64,000 nt of DNA, taken from positions 806,001-870,000 of the forward strand of contig NZ_CP082322.1 in NCBI RefSeq assembly GCF_019884725.1, in the 5' to 3' direction. A program made the position numbers and the translations under genes. Under the pieces are notes generated by a model. The model searched no databases, was not told the origin of the DNA, and saw nothing but the letters and a program-made list of their open reading frames with translations. Positions 27,440-37,902 of this stretch are shown one piece after another (within the stretch, counting starts at the first letter, position 1; every line of letters starts with the position of its first letter). Origin of the DNA: Leucobacter tenebrionis. GTDB taxonomy: Bacteria; Actinomycetota; Actinomycetes; Actinomycetales; Microbacteriaceae.

Positions 27440-27469
27440 AGGGTGCCGGGTTCGAAAACCCGGCACCCT
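27440..27469 (-). terminator. Strong terminator shared by ilvC and hrpB
   Basis: Perfect 13-bp arms (27440-27452 and 27457-27469) around a CGAA loop. On the minus strand it is followed by TTTTGCGTT, a proper terminator for ilvC. It sits 26 nt after hrpB and could stop plus-strand transcription as well. Confidence 0.85.
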
Positions 27470-27507
27470 CGGATCACTGCCACAGGCTCAGGGAGCCGCT
27501 ACGGATC

Positions 27508-28735
<1,228 letters not shown>

Positions 28736-28749
28736 GGTGCAGGACACCG

Positions 28750-29259
28750 TCAATTCTTGAAGACGCGCTCCGTGATGGACTTCGATCCGCGCCCCATCGC
28801 GATGAGGCCGGACTGCGCGATCTCCTTGATTCCGTAAGGCTCGAGCACCTTCAGGAACGCTTCGATCTTGCCGCTGTCGCCCGTGACCTCGATGGTGAGC
28901 GCGTCGGGCACGACATCGACGACGCGGGCGCGGAACAGGTTCACTGCCTCGAGCACGTGGGATCGGCTCTGGTTGTCGGCGCGCACCTTGATGAGCACGT
29001 GCTCGCGCTGCACCGAGGTGGACTCGTCGAGCTCGACGATCTTGATCACGTTGACGAGCTTGTTGAGCTGCTTGGTGACCTGCTCGAGCAGCGTCTCGTC
29101 CTCGTCGACCACGACGGTGATGCGCGAGAGACCGCACATCTCGGTCGGCCCGACGGCGAGAGACTCGATGTTGAAGCCGCGGCGGGCGAAGAGCCCGGCG
29201 ACGCGGGTCAGCAGACCCGGTTTGTCCTCGACGAGGAGGCTGAGTACGTGGCGGCTCAT
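28750..29259 (-). CDS. ilvN: Acetolactate synthase, small regulatory subunit
   Basis: 169 residues: an N-terminal ACT domain (HVLSLLVEDKPGLLTRVAGL) that binds valine and a C-terminal IlvH-type domain. It gives the IlvB catalytic subunit full activity and feedback control. The ATG at 29259 has AGGAGGAG close upstream and lies 2 nt from the ilvB stop, which favours balanced translation of the two subunits. Confidence 0.95.
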   Translation of the reverse strand: MSRHVLSLLVEDKPGLLTRVAGLFARRGFNIESLAVGPTEMCGLSRITVVVDEDETLLEQVTKQLNKLVNVIKIVELDESTSVQREHVLIKVRADNQSRSHVLEAVNLFRARVVDVVPDALTIEVTGDSGKIEAFLKVLEPYGIKEIAQSGLIAMGRGSKSITERVFKN

Positions 29260-29261
29260 GA

Positions 29262-31061
29262 TTACTCCTCCTCCCACTCGGGGCTATGTTCGAGGGCGTA
29301 CTGGATATCGCTGTTGGAGGTGCCCTGGCGCACCATGGGCCACACCATCGCGTCGGCGCTCACCACGAAGTCGATCACCACGGGGCGGTCGTTGGTCTCG
29401 AGTGCGAGCTTGATGGCGTCGTCGACCTGGTCCTCGCGCTCGACTCGGATGGCGAGGCACCCGTAGGCCTCCCCCAGCTTCACGAAGTCGGGGACGCGCT
29501 GCGATCCGTGACCCGTGTTGAGCTCGGTGTTGGAGTAGCGCCCCTCGTAGATCAGGGTCTGCCACTGCCGCACCATGCCCAGCGACGAGTTGTTGATGAC
29601 GGCGACCTTGATGGGGATGTCGTTCACCACGCAGGTGGCGAGCTCCTGGTTCGTCATCTGGAAGCAGCCGTCGCCGTCGATCGCCCAGACCACACGATCG
29701 GGCTCGGCGACCTTGGCCCCCATTGCCGCGGGCACGGAGTAGCCCATCGTGCCGGCGCCGCCCGAGTTGAGCCATGCGCCCGGCCGCTCGTACTTGATGA
29801 ACTGCGCGGCCCACATCTGGTGCTGTCCGACGCCCGCGGCGTAGATGCCCTCGGGTCCGGTGAGCTCGCCGATGCGCTGGATCACGTGCTGCGGCGAGAG
29901 CAGGCCATCGCTCGTCTCGGCGTATCCGAGCGGGAAGCGCTCCTGCAGCAGGTGCAGCCGGTCCCACCACGCGGTGAGGTCGGTGAACTCCCGGCTGAGC
30001 TTCGCGGTCGAGACCGCCGCGATGAGATCGGAGATCACCTCGGCGGCGTCACCCACGATCGGCACATCGGCGGCGCGGATCTTGCCGATCTCCGCGGGGT
30101 CGATGTCTGCGTGGATCACCTTCGCGTCGGGGGCGAAGAGCGCGGCCTTGCCCGTCACGCGATCGTCGAAGCGGGCTCCGAGCGTGATGAGCAGGTCGGA
30201 CTCCTGCAGCGCGAGCACCGCCGGAACGGTGCCGTGCATGCCGGGCATCCCGAGGTGCTGCGGGTGCGAATCGGGGAAGACACCGCGAGCCATCAGCGTG
30301 GTGACCACGGGGGCGCCCACCAGCTCGGCGAGCTGCAGCAGCTCCTCGGAGGCTCCGGCGCGGCCGACGCCGCCACCCACGTAGAAGACGGGGCGCTCGG
30401 CGGTCGCGATGAGGTCGGCGGCAGCCTGGATCTGCTTGCTGTTCGCCTTGGTGATCGGCCGGTAGCCGGCCAGCTCGACGCGGGGATCCCACACGAAGTC
30501 GAGCTCGCCCTCCTGCGCGTCCTTGGTGATATCGACGAGCACAGGGCCGGGGCGCCCGGTCGAGGCGAGGTGGTAGGCCGCCGCGATCGCCCCCGGGATC
30601 TCCTCGGGCCGCTTCACGAGGAAGGAGTGCTTGGTGATGGGCATGGTGACGCCCACGATGTCGGCCTCCTGGAACGCATCCGAGCCCATGAGGTGCGAGA
30701 ACACCTGCCCGGTGATCGCGAGCATCGGCACGGAGTCCATGTAGGCGTCGGCGATCGCGGTGACGAGGTTCGTCGCGCCGGGGCCCGAGGTGGCGATGCA
30801 GACGCCGACCTTGCCCGTCGCCGCGGCGAACCCCTCAGCGGCGTGGCCGCCGCCCTGCTCGTGACGAACGAGCACGTGGTGCAGGCGATCGGCGTCCATG
30901 AGCGCGTCGTAGAGCGGCAGCACGGCGCCGCCCGGCAGGCCGAAGACGTCCGTGACGCCCAGGGCCTCGAGGCTGCGGACGACGGCCGTTGCGCCGTTCA
31001 TCCTCTCGCCGCGCGTCGCCGCGGGTTTCGATGGGGGGATTGCACTCGATTCCGAGGTCAT
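29262..31061 (-). CDS. ilvB: Acetolactate synthase, large catalytic subunit
   Basis: 599 residues in three ThDP-enzyme domains. The N-terminal pyrimidine domain carries the activating Glu in [15 protein letters not shown], followed by a central FAD-binding domain and a C-terminal [14 protein letters not shown]...NN thiamine-diphosphate motif. It forms acetolactate or acetohydroxybutyrate. The ATG at 31061 is supported by GGAAAG 7 nt upstream; the frame open further upstream is not coding. The 147-nt space from ilvD holds a 20-bp-arm hairpin. Confidence 0.96.
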   Translation of the reverse strand: MTSESSAIPPSKPAATRGERMNGATAVVRSLEALGVTDVFGLPGGAVLPLYDALMDADRLHHVLVRHEQGGGHAAEGFAAATGKVGVCIATSGPGATNLVTAIADAYMDSVPMLAITGQVFSHLMGSDAFQEADIVGVTMPITKHSFLVKRPEEIPGAIAAAYHLASTGRPGPVLVDITKDAQEGELDFVWDPRVELAGYRPITKANSKQIQAAADLIATAERPVFYVGGGVGRAGASEELLQLAELVGAPVVTTLMARGVFPDSHPQHLGMPGMHGTVPAVLALQESDLLITLGARFDDRVTGKAALFAPDAKVIHADIDPAEIGKIRAADVPIVGDAAEVISDLIAAVSTAKLSREFTDLTAWWDRLHLLQERFPLGYAETSDGLLSPQHVIQRIGELTGPEGIYAAGVGQHQMWAAQFIKYERPGAWLNSGGAGTMGYSVPAAMGAKVAEPDRVVWAIDGDGCFQMTNQELATCVVNDIPIKVAVINNSSLGMVRQWQTLIYEGRYSNTELNTGHGSQRVPDFVKLGEAYGCLAIRVEREDQVDDAIKLALETNDRPVVIDFVVSADAMVWPMVRQGTSNSDIQYALEHSPEWEEE

Positions 31062-31125
31062 CTCTTGCTTTCCTGATCTGAGGTGTGGGTGCGACTGACG
31101 CGGTGACGGCGCGGGGCTCGGGGCC

Positions 31126-31193
31126 CATGCCCGCCGACGGGCTCGAACCCGCCCGCGGTGCGAGCGGCCGGGTGCGAGCCCGTCGAGGGCATG
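31126..31193 (-). terminator. Hairpin between ilvD and ilvB
   Basis: Arms at 31126-31145 and 31175-31193 pair over about 19 bases with one bulge and one mismatch. It follows the ilvD stop by 15 nt on the minus strand and lies in the ilvB leader. There is no T-run. It could partially terminate ilvD transcription or attenuate ilvB. Confidence 0.5.
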
Positions 31194-31208
31194 CACGACC
31201 TCACCGGG

Positions 31209-32903
31209 TCAACCGGTGACGGCGCCTTCGGAAGCCGAACGGACGAGCTTGGCGTACTTTGCCAGAACACCGCGCGTGTATCGCGGGGGAAGCGGGGCCC
31301 AGGTTGCTCGGCGGGCCTCGAGCTCGGCGGGATCTACCAGCAGGTCGAGCGTCTGTGCGGCGATATCGACCCGAATCAGGTCACCGTCGCGGACCAGGGC
31401 GACCGGACCGCCGTCCGTCGCCTCAGGTGCGATATGGCCGATGCACAGGCCGGTTGTGCCGCCTGAGAATCGTCCGTCCGTCAATAGTAGTACATCTTTT
31501 CCGAGCCCCGCGCCCTTGATGGCGGCGGTGATCGCGAGCATCTCACGCATACCGGGGCCACCCTTCGGGCCCTCGTAGCGGATCACCACGATGTCACCCT
31601 TGCCGATCGCGCCCTCGGTGAGCGCGTCCATCGCGGCCCGCTCCCGGTCGAAGACCCGAGCCGGCCCCTCGAAGACCTCGGCGTCGAAGCCGGCGGTCTT
31701 CACCACGGCGCCCTCGGGCGCGAGGCTGCCGTGCAGGATCGTCAGGCCGCCGGTGGCGTGGATCGGGTCGTCGAGCTGGTGGATCACCTCGCCGTCGATC
31801 GGGTCCGGATTCAACTCGGCCAGGTTCTCGGCCATCGTCTTGCCGGTCACCGTCATGACGTCGCCGTGCAGCAGCCCCGCATCGAGCAGCGCCTTGAGCA
31901 CGACGGGCACGCCGCCGTGGCGGTCGATGTCGGCCATGACATACTTGCCGAACGGCTTCATGTCGGCCAGGTGCGGCACCTTGGCGCCGATGCGGTTGAA
32001 ATCGTCGAGCGTGAGGTCGACCTCGGCCTCGCGGGCGATCGCGAGGAGGTGCAGCACCGCGTTCGTCGAGCCGCCGTAGGCCATGAGCAGCGTGATCGCG
32101 TTCTCGAAGGCCTTCTTGGTCATGATGTCGCGCGCCGTGATCCCCTTGCGGATCATGTTGACGACGGCCTCGCCCGAGCGGTGAGCGAAGTAGTCGCGGC
32201 GGCGATCGGCGCTGGGGGGCGCGGCGGAGCCGGGCAGACTCATTCCGAGCGCCTCGGCGATCGACGCCATCGTGTTGGCGGTGTACATGCCGCCGCAGGC
32301 GCCCTCGCCCGGCGCGATCGCGCACTCGATGCGCTTGAGATCCTCTTCGCTCATCGTGCCGGCCTTGCAAGCGCCGACCGCCTCGAAGGCGTCGATGATG
32401 GTGACTTCCTTCTGCGTGCCGTCAGTGAGCTTCACCCAGCCCGGCGCGATCGACCCGGCGTACAGGAAGACCGAGGCGAGATCGAGGCGTGCCGCCGCCA
32501 TGAGCATGCCCGGCAACGACTTGTCGCAGCCGGCGAGCACGACGGTGCCGTCGAGGCGCTCGGCCATGACGACGGTCTCGACCGAGTCGGCGATGACCTC
32601 GCGCGAGACGAGCGAGAAGTGCATGCCCTCGTGCCCCATCGAGATGCCGTCGGACACGGAGATCGTGCCGAACTGCAGGGGGTAGCCGCCGCCCGAGTGC
32701 ACACCCTCCTTGGCGCCCTGCGCCAGACGGTCGAGGCTCAGGTTGCAGGGGGTGATCTCGTTCCAGGAACTCGCAATGCCGATCTGAGGCTTGTCCCAGT
32801 CCTCATCGCCCATGCCGACAGCGCGGAGCATACCCCTCGCAGCAGCCTTCTCGATCCCGTCGGTGACGTCGCGGCTTCGCGGCTTCATGTCAATCTCTGC
32901 CAT
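31209..32903 (-). CDS. ilvD: Dihydroxy-acid dehydratase
   Basis: 564 residues from the ATG at 32903. The three cysteines expected to bind the iron-sulfur cluster are in [22 protein letters not shown] and [14 protein letters not shown]. It dehydrates the IlvC products to the 2-oxo acids. TAGACT at 32910-32915 is 6 nt before this ATG and no ribosome site is present, so I chose it over a GTG two codons upstream; the mRNA would be leaderless. It heads the ilvD-ilvB-ilvN-ilvC run. Confidence 0.95.
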   Translation of the reverse strand: MAEIDMKPRSRDVTDGIEKAAARGMLRAVGMGDEDWDKPQIGIASSWNEITPCNLSLDRLAQGAKEGVHSGGGYPLQFGTISVSDGISMGHEGMHFSLVSREVIADSVETVVMAERLDGTVVLAGCDKSLPGMLMAAARLDLASVFLYAGSIAPGWVKLTDGTQKEVTIIDAFEAVGACKAGTMSEEDLKRIECAIAPGEGACGGMYTANTMASIAEALGMSLPGSAAPPSADRRRDYFAHRSGEAVVNMIRKGITARDIMTKKAFENAITLLMAYGGSTNAVLHLLAIAREAEVDLTLDDFNRIGAKVPHLADMKPFGKYVMADIDRHGGVPVVLKALLDAGLLHGDVMTVTGKTMAENLAELNPDPIDGEVIHQLDDPIHATGGLTILHGSLAPEGAVVKTAGFDAEVFEGPARVFDRERAAMDALTEGAIGKGDIVVIRYEGPKGGPGMREMLAITAAIKGAGLGKDVLLLTDGRFSGGTTGLCIGHIAPEATDGGPVALVRDGDLIRVDIAAQTLDLLVDPAELEARRATWAPLPPRYTRGVLAKYAKLVRSASEGAVTG

Positions 32904-32951
32904 AGGCACAGTCTAGCCGCCGCCGGGGACACTGCGATCGCACACGCGAAA

Positions 32952-32981
32952 GCGCCGAAGGATCTTCCGATCCCCCGGCGC
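32952..32981 (-). terminator. Terminator after the 33005 gene
   Basis: Arms 32952-32964 and 32969-32981 around TTCC pair with one or two mismatches. On the minus strand they run GCGCCG...CGGCGC and end in CTTTCG. It is placed 24 nt after the stop of the small membrane gene at 33005. Confidence 0.65.
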
Positions 32982-33004
32982 CTCGATGCGCTCGCGCGAA
33001 GCCG

Positions 33005-33241
33005 CTACTTGCCGATGGCGGGCAGCAGGGTGAAGGGCAGCATGAAGCCGATGATGGTCGCCGCCAGGCCGCCGAAGAAGGTCCACTGCTCGACGACCGA
33101 CTCGAGCTCGATGTTGAAGCCGTAGCTCATCAGCACCATTCCGCCGACCACCAGCACGACCGAGAGGATGAAGCCGATCGCGGTCACCGCACCTACGGCG
33201 CCCTGCGAGCTCTCCTCGAACAGCGTCTCATGCTTCGCCAT
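33005..33241 (-). CDS. Small two-helix membrane protein, unknown function
   Basis: 78 residues with helices at about 17-40 and 52-74, separated by NIELESVVEQWTFF. No family recognised. The start at 33241 is fixed by AGGAGA 8 nt upstream; an earlier in-frame start would add a Cys-rich stretch without support. It has its own terminator. Confidence 0.68.
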   Translation of the reverse strand: MAKHETLFEESSQGAVGAVTAIGFILSVVLVVGGMVLMSYGFNIELESVVEQWTFFGGLAATIIGFMLPFTLLPAIGK

Positions 33242-33464
33242 ACCGACCTTCTCCTTCACTATCGCTTCGGCGCGACCGTCGAGGCCGCATGTCTCGCATC
33301 CGCACCCGCGGACTCCTGCCTGCAAGATTAGCGCACCCGCGCGCTCGCCTCCCATTTACCAGAAGACGGTGCGCCCGGGAAGGCAGAATGGAGCGATTCG
33401 GGTTCGAGGTAGGCTGACGGGATCGGGATCCCGGATCCCGTCAACCGCAACCGAGGGAGGAACC

Positions 33465-33695
33465 GTGTCGATCGGCAAGTACGTCACCAATCCCGGTGTG
33501 ATCGGAGCGGCCGCCGGTGCGCTCAGCACCGCCCGTCGCACGCAGTCCATGCGCAAGGACTGGCGCCGCCTGCTCGTCTGGGGGGTCTGGCTGGCCGGCT
33601 TCGCACTCGCCATCGCCACTGTCTCCATGCAGGAGCAGGACGAGGAGCACGAGCTCGAGCAAGAGGCCGAGAAGCGCCGCAAGAAGCAGCGCTAG
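33465..33695 (+). CDS. Small membrane protein with charged coiled tail
   Basis: 76 residues: a basic amphipathic start, one helix (about 36-52) and a very charged C-terminal segment EQDEEHELEQEAEKRRKKQR that is likely helical. Function unknown. The GTG start at 33465 has GAGGGAGG 4 nt upstream. It precedes nhaA by 80 nt on the same strand and could be co-transcribed with it. Confidence 0.62.
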   Translation: MSIGKYVTNPGVIGAAAGALSTARRTQSMRKDWRRLLVWGVWLAGFALAIATVSMQEQDEEHELEQEAEKRRKKQR

Positions 33696-33775
33696 CGCAG
33701 CGGGTTCCCGCGCCGCCGCCTCGCGCGCATCGGAGCCCCGCAGACACATCTCAAGAGTTCCTCGAAAGGCGCTGC

Positions 33776-35044
33776 ATGAGCGAGCCGCTCCATTCCTCCG
33801 ATGCCCCGAGCCAGCAGAGACGGCCTCGCCGCCTGCTCCGCCTCGTCAACCAGCGCGAGGCGGCTCGCGTCAGCAGGCTGCTGCGAGCCGAGGTGGTCGG
33901 GGGCGTCATCGTCATGGTCGCCGCCCTGATCGGCTTCATCGCGGCGAACAGCCCGCTCGCCGATTGGTACTTCGCGCTGCGGGAGACGCGGATCGGCCCG
34001 GGGTCGCTGCACCTCGACCTCTCTGTGGGGCAGTGGGCCTCGGACGGCCTGCTCGTGATCTTCTTCTTCATGGTCGGGCTCGAACTCAAGCGCGAGTTCG
34101 TCGAGGGCGAGCTCAGCCGGTTCTCGACCGCGATCGTGCCGGTGGCCGCGGCGTTCGGCGGCGTCGCGGTTCCGGCCCTCATCTACGTGGCGTTCACGGC
34201 GGGCACACCCTCGGCGCACGGCTGGGCGATCCCCACCGCGACCGACATCGCGTTCGCTGTCGCGGTGCTCGGGCTCATCGCTCCGCGCATCCCCCCGGCG
34301 CTGCGGATGTTCCTCCTCACGCTCGCCGTCGTCGACGATCTCATCGCGATCAGCATCATCGCGATCTTCTACACCGCCGGCGTGCACCTGCTCCCGCTGC
34401 TCTGCAGCCTGCTGCCGATCCTGCTCTACGCCTTCCTCGTGCGGCGCTTCCCGCAGTGGTTCGCGAGCTCCGGTTGGGGGCCGTGGCTGATCCTGCTCCC
34501 CATCGGCATCGTCGCGTGGGCACTGTTCCACGCTTCGGGCATCCACGCGACGATCGTGGGCGTGCTGCTCGCCTTCCTCGTGCCGGTCTCGGGCGCCGGC
34601 GGCACACAGCTCGCGGAGGTGTTCGAGCACCGCTTCCGCCCGCTCTCCACCGGGATCGCCGTGCCGATCTTCGCGTTCTTCGCCGCGGGTGTGGCGATCG
34701 GCGGCGAGTCGCGCTTCCCCTTCGATCCGATCGCGCTCGGCATCATGGTGGGCCTGGTGCTCGGCAAGCCGATCGGCATCACCCTCTCCACCTGGCTGCT
34801 CACCCGCTTCACCCGCGCCGAGCTCGACGACTCCGTGCGGTGGCGCGAGCTCATCGGGGTCGGCGCTCTCGCCGGTGTCGGGTTCACCGTGGCGCTGCTC
34901 GTCGCGGACCTGAGCTTCTCGGATGCGGCCGATGCCGATACGGCGCGCCTCGCAGTGATGTCCGGATCCGTGATCGCGGTGGCCGTGTCGGCCACGCTTC
35001 TCGTGCGGCGACCGCGGTCCCGCAGGCGACCGCTCGACGACTGA
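33776..35044 (+). CDS. nhaA: Na+/H+ antiporter NhaA (copy 1)
   Basis: 422 residues with 12 expected membrane helices. The ion-binding residues of NhaA are present: the TD pair in [15 protein letters not shown] and the two Asp in [13 protein letters not shown], plus the late Lys in LVLGKPIGI. It expels sodium in exchange for protons and aids pH and salt tolerance. The ATG at 33776 has GAAAGG upstream. A second, diverged copy lies at 43338. Confidence 0.93.
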   Translation: MSEPLHSSDAPSQQRRPRRLLRLVNQREAARVSRLLRAEVVGGVIVMVAALIGFIAANSPLADWYFALRETRIGPGSLHLDLSVGQWASDGLLVIFFFMVGLELKREFVEGELSRFSTAIVPVAAAFGGVAVPALIYVAFTAGTPSAHGWAIPTATDIAFAVAVLGLIAPRIPPALRMFLLTLAVVDDLIAISIIAIFYTAGVHLLPLLCSLLPILLYAFLVRRFPQWFASSGWGPWLILLPIGIVAWALFHASGIHATIVGVLLAFLVPVSGAGGTQLAEVFEHRFRPLSTGIAVPIFAFFAAGVAIGGESRFPFDPIALGIMVGLVLGKPIGITLSTWLLTRFTRAELDDSVRWRELIGVGALAGVGFTVALLVADLSFSDAADADTARLAVMSGSVIAVAVSATLLVRRPRSRRRPLDD

Positions 35045-35086
35045 GACCGCGCGACACGCCCGCGATCCTTTCCAGCCGCCACCGAT

Positions 35087-35116
35087 TTGAGCGTGTGGAA
35101 AATCCCGTGTTAGTAT
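35087..35116 (+). promoter_or_regulatory. Promoter of tRNA-Lys
   Basis: TTGAGC (35087-35092) and TAGTAT (35111-35116), 18 bases apart, with the tRNA 5' end 27 nt after the -10. This local AT-rich stretch is unusual in the window. Confidence 0.7.
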
Positions 35117-35142
35117 TTTCCTCGTTGCTCAGCGAGCAGCAG

Positions 35143-35215
<73 letters not shown>

Positions 35216-35221
35216 CGCAAT

Positions 35222-35257
35222 CGAGAAAAGCTCCACCGCCAGGTGGAGCTTTTCTCG
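35222..35257 (+). terminator. Terminator after tRNA-Lys
   Basis: Perfect 16-bp arms (35222-35237 and 35242-35257) around a GCCA loop, with the TTTT run inside the 3' arm. It lies 6 nt after the tRNA. Confidence 0.88.
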
Positions 35258-35298
35258 TATCTGCTGCCGATTCACTGGCCGTTCACGGAAGGTGCTCG

Positions 35299-36150
35299 AT
35301 GTCCGATTCCATTCCCGCCCCCTCGACCGACCTCGCGTTCGCGCTCGAGCTCGCGGATCTCGCCGATTCGGTCTCGCTCCCCCGCTTCCAGTCGGCCGAC
35401 CTGACCATCGAGACGAAGCCCGACCGCACGTACGTGACCGATGCCGACAAGGCGGTCGAGCGAGCGCTGCGCGAGCGCATCGAGGCCGCGCTGCCGGCCG
35501 ACAGCTTCTTCGGCGAAGAGTCGGGGCGCTCGGAGAAGGGCTCCCGGCGCTGGATCATCGACCCCATCGACGGTACCGCGAACTTCCTGCGGGGAGTACC
35601 GAACTGGGCCACGCTCATCGCCCTCGAGATCGACGGAGCACCCACCGTCGGCGTCGTCTCGGCTCCGGCGTTCGGGGCGCGCTGGTGGGCGGAGACCGGG
35701 GGCGGCGCCTGGGGCCGCGAGGCGGGGCAGGAGCCCCGTCGACTGCGGGTCTCGGGCATCGCCGAACTCGAGCACGCCTCTCTCAGCTTCCAGAGCATCG
35801 AGCAGTGGGACGTCGCGGGTTACCTGCACCCCCTCATCGAGCTCAGCCGCGCCGTGTGGCGGGATCGCGCCTACGGCGACATGTGGTCGTACATGCTGCT
35901 CGCGGAGGGCCTCCTCGACGTGGTCGCCGAGTTCGACGTGAAGCCCTACGACCTCGCGGCGCTCGTGCCGATCGTGCGTGAAGCCGGCGGCCGGTTCACC
36001 GATATCGAGGGCTCGGAGAGCGCGTGGAACGGCAGCTCGCTCGCCACGAACGGCGCGCTGCACGACGCGGTCATCGCGACGATCGAGGGCGCGCTCGGGG
36101 ACTCGCGAGAACCGGAGGGATCGAAGACCTCGGCCGGAGTCGCACGATGA
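35299..36150 (+). CDS. Inositol-monophosphatase family protein, probable histidinol-phosphatase
   Basis: 283 residues with the metal sites of the FIG/IMPase fold: FGEES (E73), WIIDPIDGTANF (D88, D91) and KPYDLAALVPIVREAG for the third Asp. In actinobacteria this subgroup includes HisN, which removes phosphate from histidinol phosphate; the sequence around the second motif fits that subgroup. Other sugar or inositol phosphates remain possible, and no his genes are nearby. The ATG at 35299 has GGAAGG 7 nt upstream. It overlaps the next gene as ATGA. Confidence 0.82.
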   Translation: MSDSIPAPSTDLAFALELADLADSVSLPRFQSADLTIETKPDRTYVTDADKAVERALRERIEAALPADSFFGEESGRSEKGSRRWIIDPIDGTANFLRGVPNWATLIALEIDGAPTVGVVSAPAFGARWWAETGGGAWGREAGQEPRRLRVSGIAELEHASLSFQSIEQWDVAGYLHPLIELSRAVWRDRAYGDMWSYMLLAEGLLDVVAEFDVKPYDLAALVPIVREAGGRFTDIEGSESAWNGSSLATNGALHDAVIATIEGALGDSREPEGSKTSAGVAR

Positions 36151-36557
36151 CGGCCTCCCCCGAGCAGACCCCGGAGGCCGTCTCCCCCGTGCGTCCGGCG
36201 CTCGCGGCGCTCGCACTGGCCGTCGATGCCGCGCTCGTGCTGCTCTTCGCGGGGCTCGGGCGCAGCAATCACGCTCGCGAGGCCACACTGCTGGGCCTCT
36301 TCGAGACCGCGTGGCCCTTCCTCGTCGGCCTGCTGCTGGTCTGGGGATGGGGACTCGTGTGGAAGCACCCGGTCAAGCTCCTGCGCTCCGGAGTCCCGGT
36401 GTGGCTGGGCACCGTGATGCTCGGCATGGGGCTGCGGCTGCTGTCGGATCAGGGCACGGCCCCGGCCTTCATCCTCGTGGCGACCATCACGCTGGGCGTC
36501 TTCCTGCTCGGGTGGCGCGGCATCGCCCTGCTCGTGCTGCGCATGCGCCGTCGCTGA
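36147..36557 (+). CDS. DUF3054 membrane protein
   Basis: 136 residues with four hydrophobic helices and the DUF3054 features LALAVDAALVLLFAGLGRSNH and FLVGLLLVWG. The family is common in actinobacteria and its function is unknown. The ATG overlaps the upstream phosphatase stop, so the two are coupled. Confidence 0.8.
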   Translation: MTASPEQTPEAVSPVRPALAALALAVDAALVLLFAGLGRSNHAREATLLGLFETAWPFLVGLLLVWGWGLVWKHPVKLLRSGVPVWLGTVMLGMGLRLLSDQGTAPAFILVATITLGVFLLGWRGIALLVLRMRRR

Positions 36558-36622
36558 GGCGATCCTCCGTCCCCTTCGACGGGAGTCCGCTCGCCCCGTC
36601 GCCGGCGTAGGCCTCTCATACC

Positions 36623-36679
36623 GCCGCAGACCTCCGACACCGTGTGAGAGGTCTACAACGGTGCCGGAGGTCCTGCGGC
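36623..36679. terminator. Inverted repeat between convergent DUF3054 and gap genes
   Basis: Arms at 36623-36643 and 36658-36679 pair over 21 bases with one bulge and one mismatch. A second hairpin (GGCCTGC / GCAGGCC) follows around 36690-36709. Position between convergent genes suggests a two-way terminator, although no T-run is present. Confidence 0.55.
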
Positions 36680-36721
36680 GACAGAGGAGGCCTGCAGCGG
36701 CGGCAGGCCCTCCGGGCGGAA

Positions 36722-37723
36722 TCAGCTCGCGAGCTTCTCCAGCATCTCGGCGGCGCGGTTCGAGAAGCCCCACTCGTTGTCGTACCAGCTGGTGACCTTG
36801 ATGTGCTTGCCCTGCACCTCGGTGAGCTCGGAGTCGAAGATCGAGGAGTGGGAGTTGCCCACGATATCCGATGACACGAGCGGCTCGTCCGAGAACTCGA
36901 AGACGTGCTCCAGGGGGCCCTCGGCGGCCGCGGCGCGGTAGGCCTCGAGCACCTCTTCACGGGTCACCTCGCGCGAAACGGCCGCGTTCAGCTCGACGAT
37001 CGAGCCCACGGGCACCGGCACGCGCATCGAGGTGCCCGACAGCTTGCCGTCGAGCTGCGGCAGCACGAGACCGATCGCCTTCGCCGCGCCCGTCGATGTG
37101 GGAACGATGTTGAGGGCCGCGGCGCGGGCGCGGCGGCGATCCTTATGCGGACCGTCGATGAGGTTCTGGTCCTGCGTGTACGCGTGCACCGTGGTCATGA
37201 ATCCCTGCGTGATGCCCGCGAGGTCGTCGAGCACCTTCGCGAGCGGCGCGAAGGCGTTCGTGGTGCAGGAGGCGTTCGAGATGATGACGTGCTTCTCGGG
37301 GTCGTAGAGGTGGTCGTTCACGCCGACCACGACGGTGAGGTCCGCGTTCGTCGCGGGTGCGCTCACGAGCACGCGCTTGGCGCCGGCCTCGACGTGCTTG
37401 CGGGCATCCTCGGCCTTCGTGAACCGTCCGGTCGATTCGAGCACTACGTCGACGCCCAGGTCGCCCCAGGGGAGCTTCGCCGGGTCGGCCTCGGCGAACA
37501 CCTTGATGCGGCGATCATCGACGACCAGCTCGCCGTCCTCGAACGAGATCTCCCTCTTCAGACGGCCGTAGACGCTGTCCCACTCGAGCAGATGCGCCAG
37601 CATCTCCCCGTTGGTGAGGTCGTTGACAGCGACGACCTCGACGTCGCTGTCCTTCTTCAGCAGTGCGCGCAGCACGCCGCGCCCGATACGTCCGAAGCCG
37701 TTGATAGCCACACGAGCAGTCAT
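36722..37723 (-). CDS. gap: Glyceraldehyde-3-phosphate dehydrogenase
   Basis: 333 residues. It has the NAD fingerprint INGFGRIGR (8-16), the nucleophile C153 in SNASCTTNA, and the HAYTQDQN and WYDNEWGFSNR segments. It is the glycolytic enzyme oxidising glyceraldehyde 3-phosphate. The usual downstream pgk and tpi are not here, so this copy is monocistronic. The ATG at 37723 has a weak AGAAGAAAG. The frame open upstream is antisense to other sequence and not coding. Confidence 0.96.
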   Translation of the reverse strand: MTARVAINGFGRIGRGVLRALLKKDSDVEVVAVNDLTNGEMLAHLLEWDSVYGRLKREISFEDGELVVDDRRIKVFAEADPAKLPWGDLGVDVVLESTGRFTKAEDARKHVEAGAKRVLVSAPATNADLTVVVGVNDHLYDPEKHVIISNASCTTNAFAPLAKVLDDLAGITQGFMTTVHAYTQDQNLIDGPHKDRRRARAAALNIVPTSTGAAKAIGLVLPQLDGKLSGTSMRVPVPVGSIVELNAAVSREVTREEVLEAYRAAAAEGPLEHVFEFSDEPLVSSDIVGNSHSSIFDSELTEVQGKHIKVTSWYDNEWGFSNRAAEMLEKLAS

Positions 37724-37902
37724 GATCCCACTTTCTTCTTCAGTGTCCGTTGCACTCGGAATACCTCCAGATTGGCCCGATTCGAGCCCCGAGTCCAGTG
37801 GCCTGAATGCCAGCCTCCGAACGGATCCTGCCAAGTTGCGGGCACTCCGCCTCACCCCCGCTCGTCGCGTCGGCCAACGGGTTCTCGGCCGGCGCGATAC
37901 CC

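Noticed and set aside
31062-31208. Branched-chain attenuation leader peptide before ilvB
   Set aside because: No short frame rich in Ile, Val or Leu codons is present; only a hairpin is seen, so attenuation is unproven.
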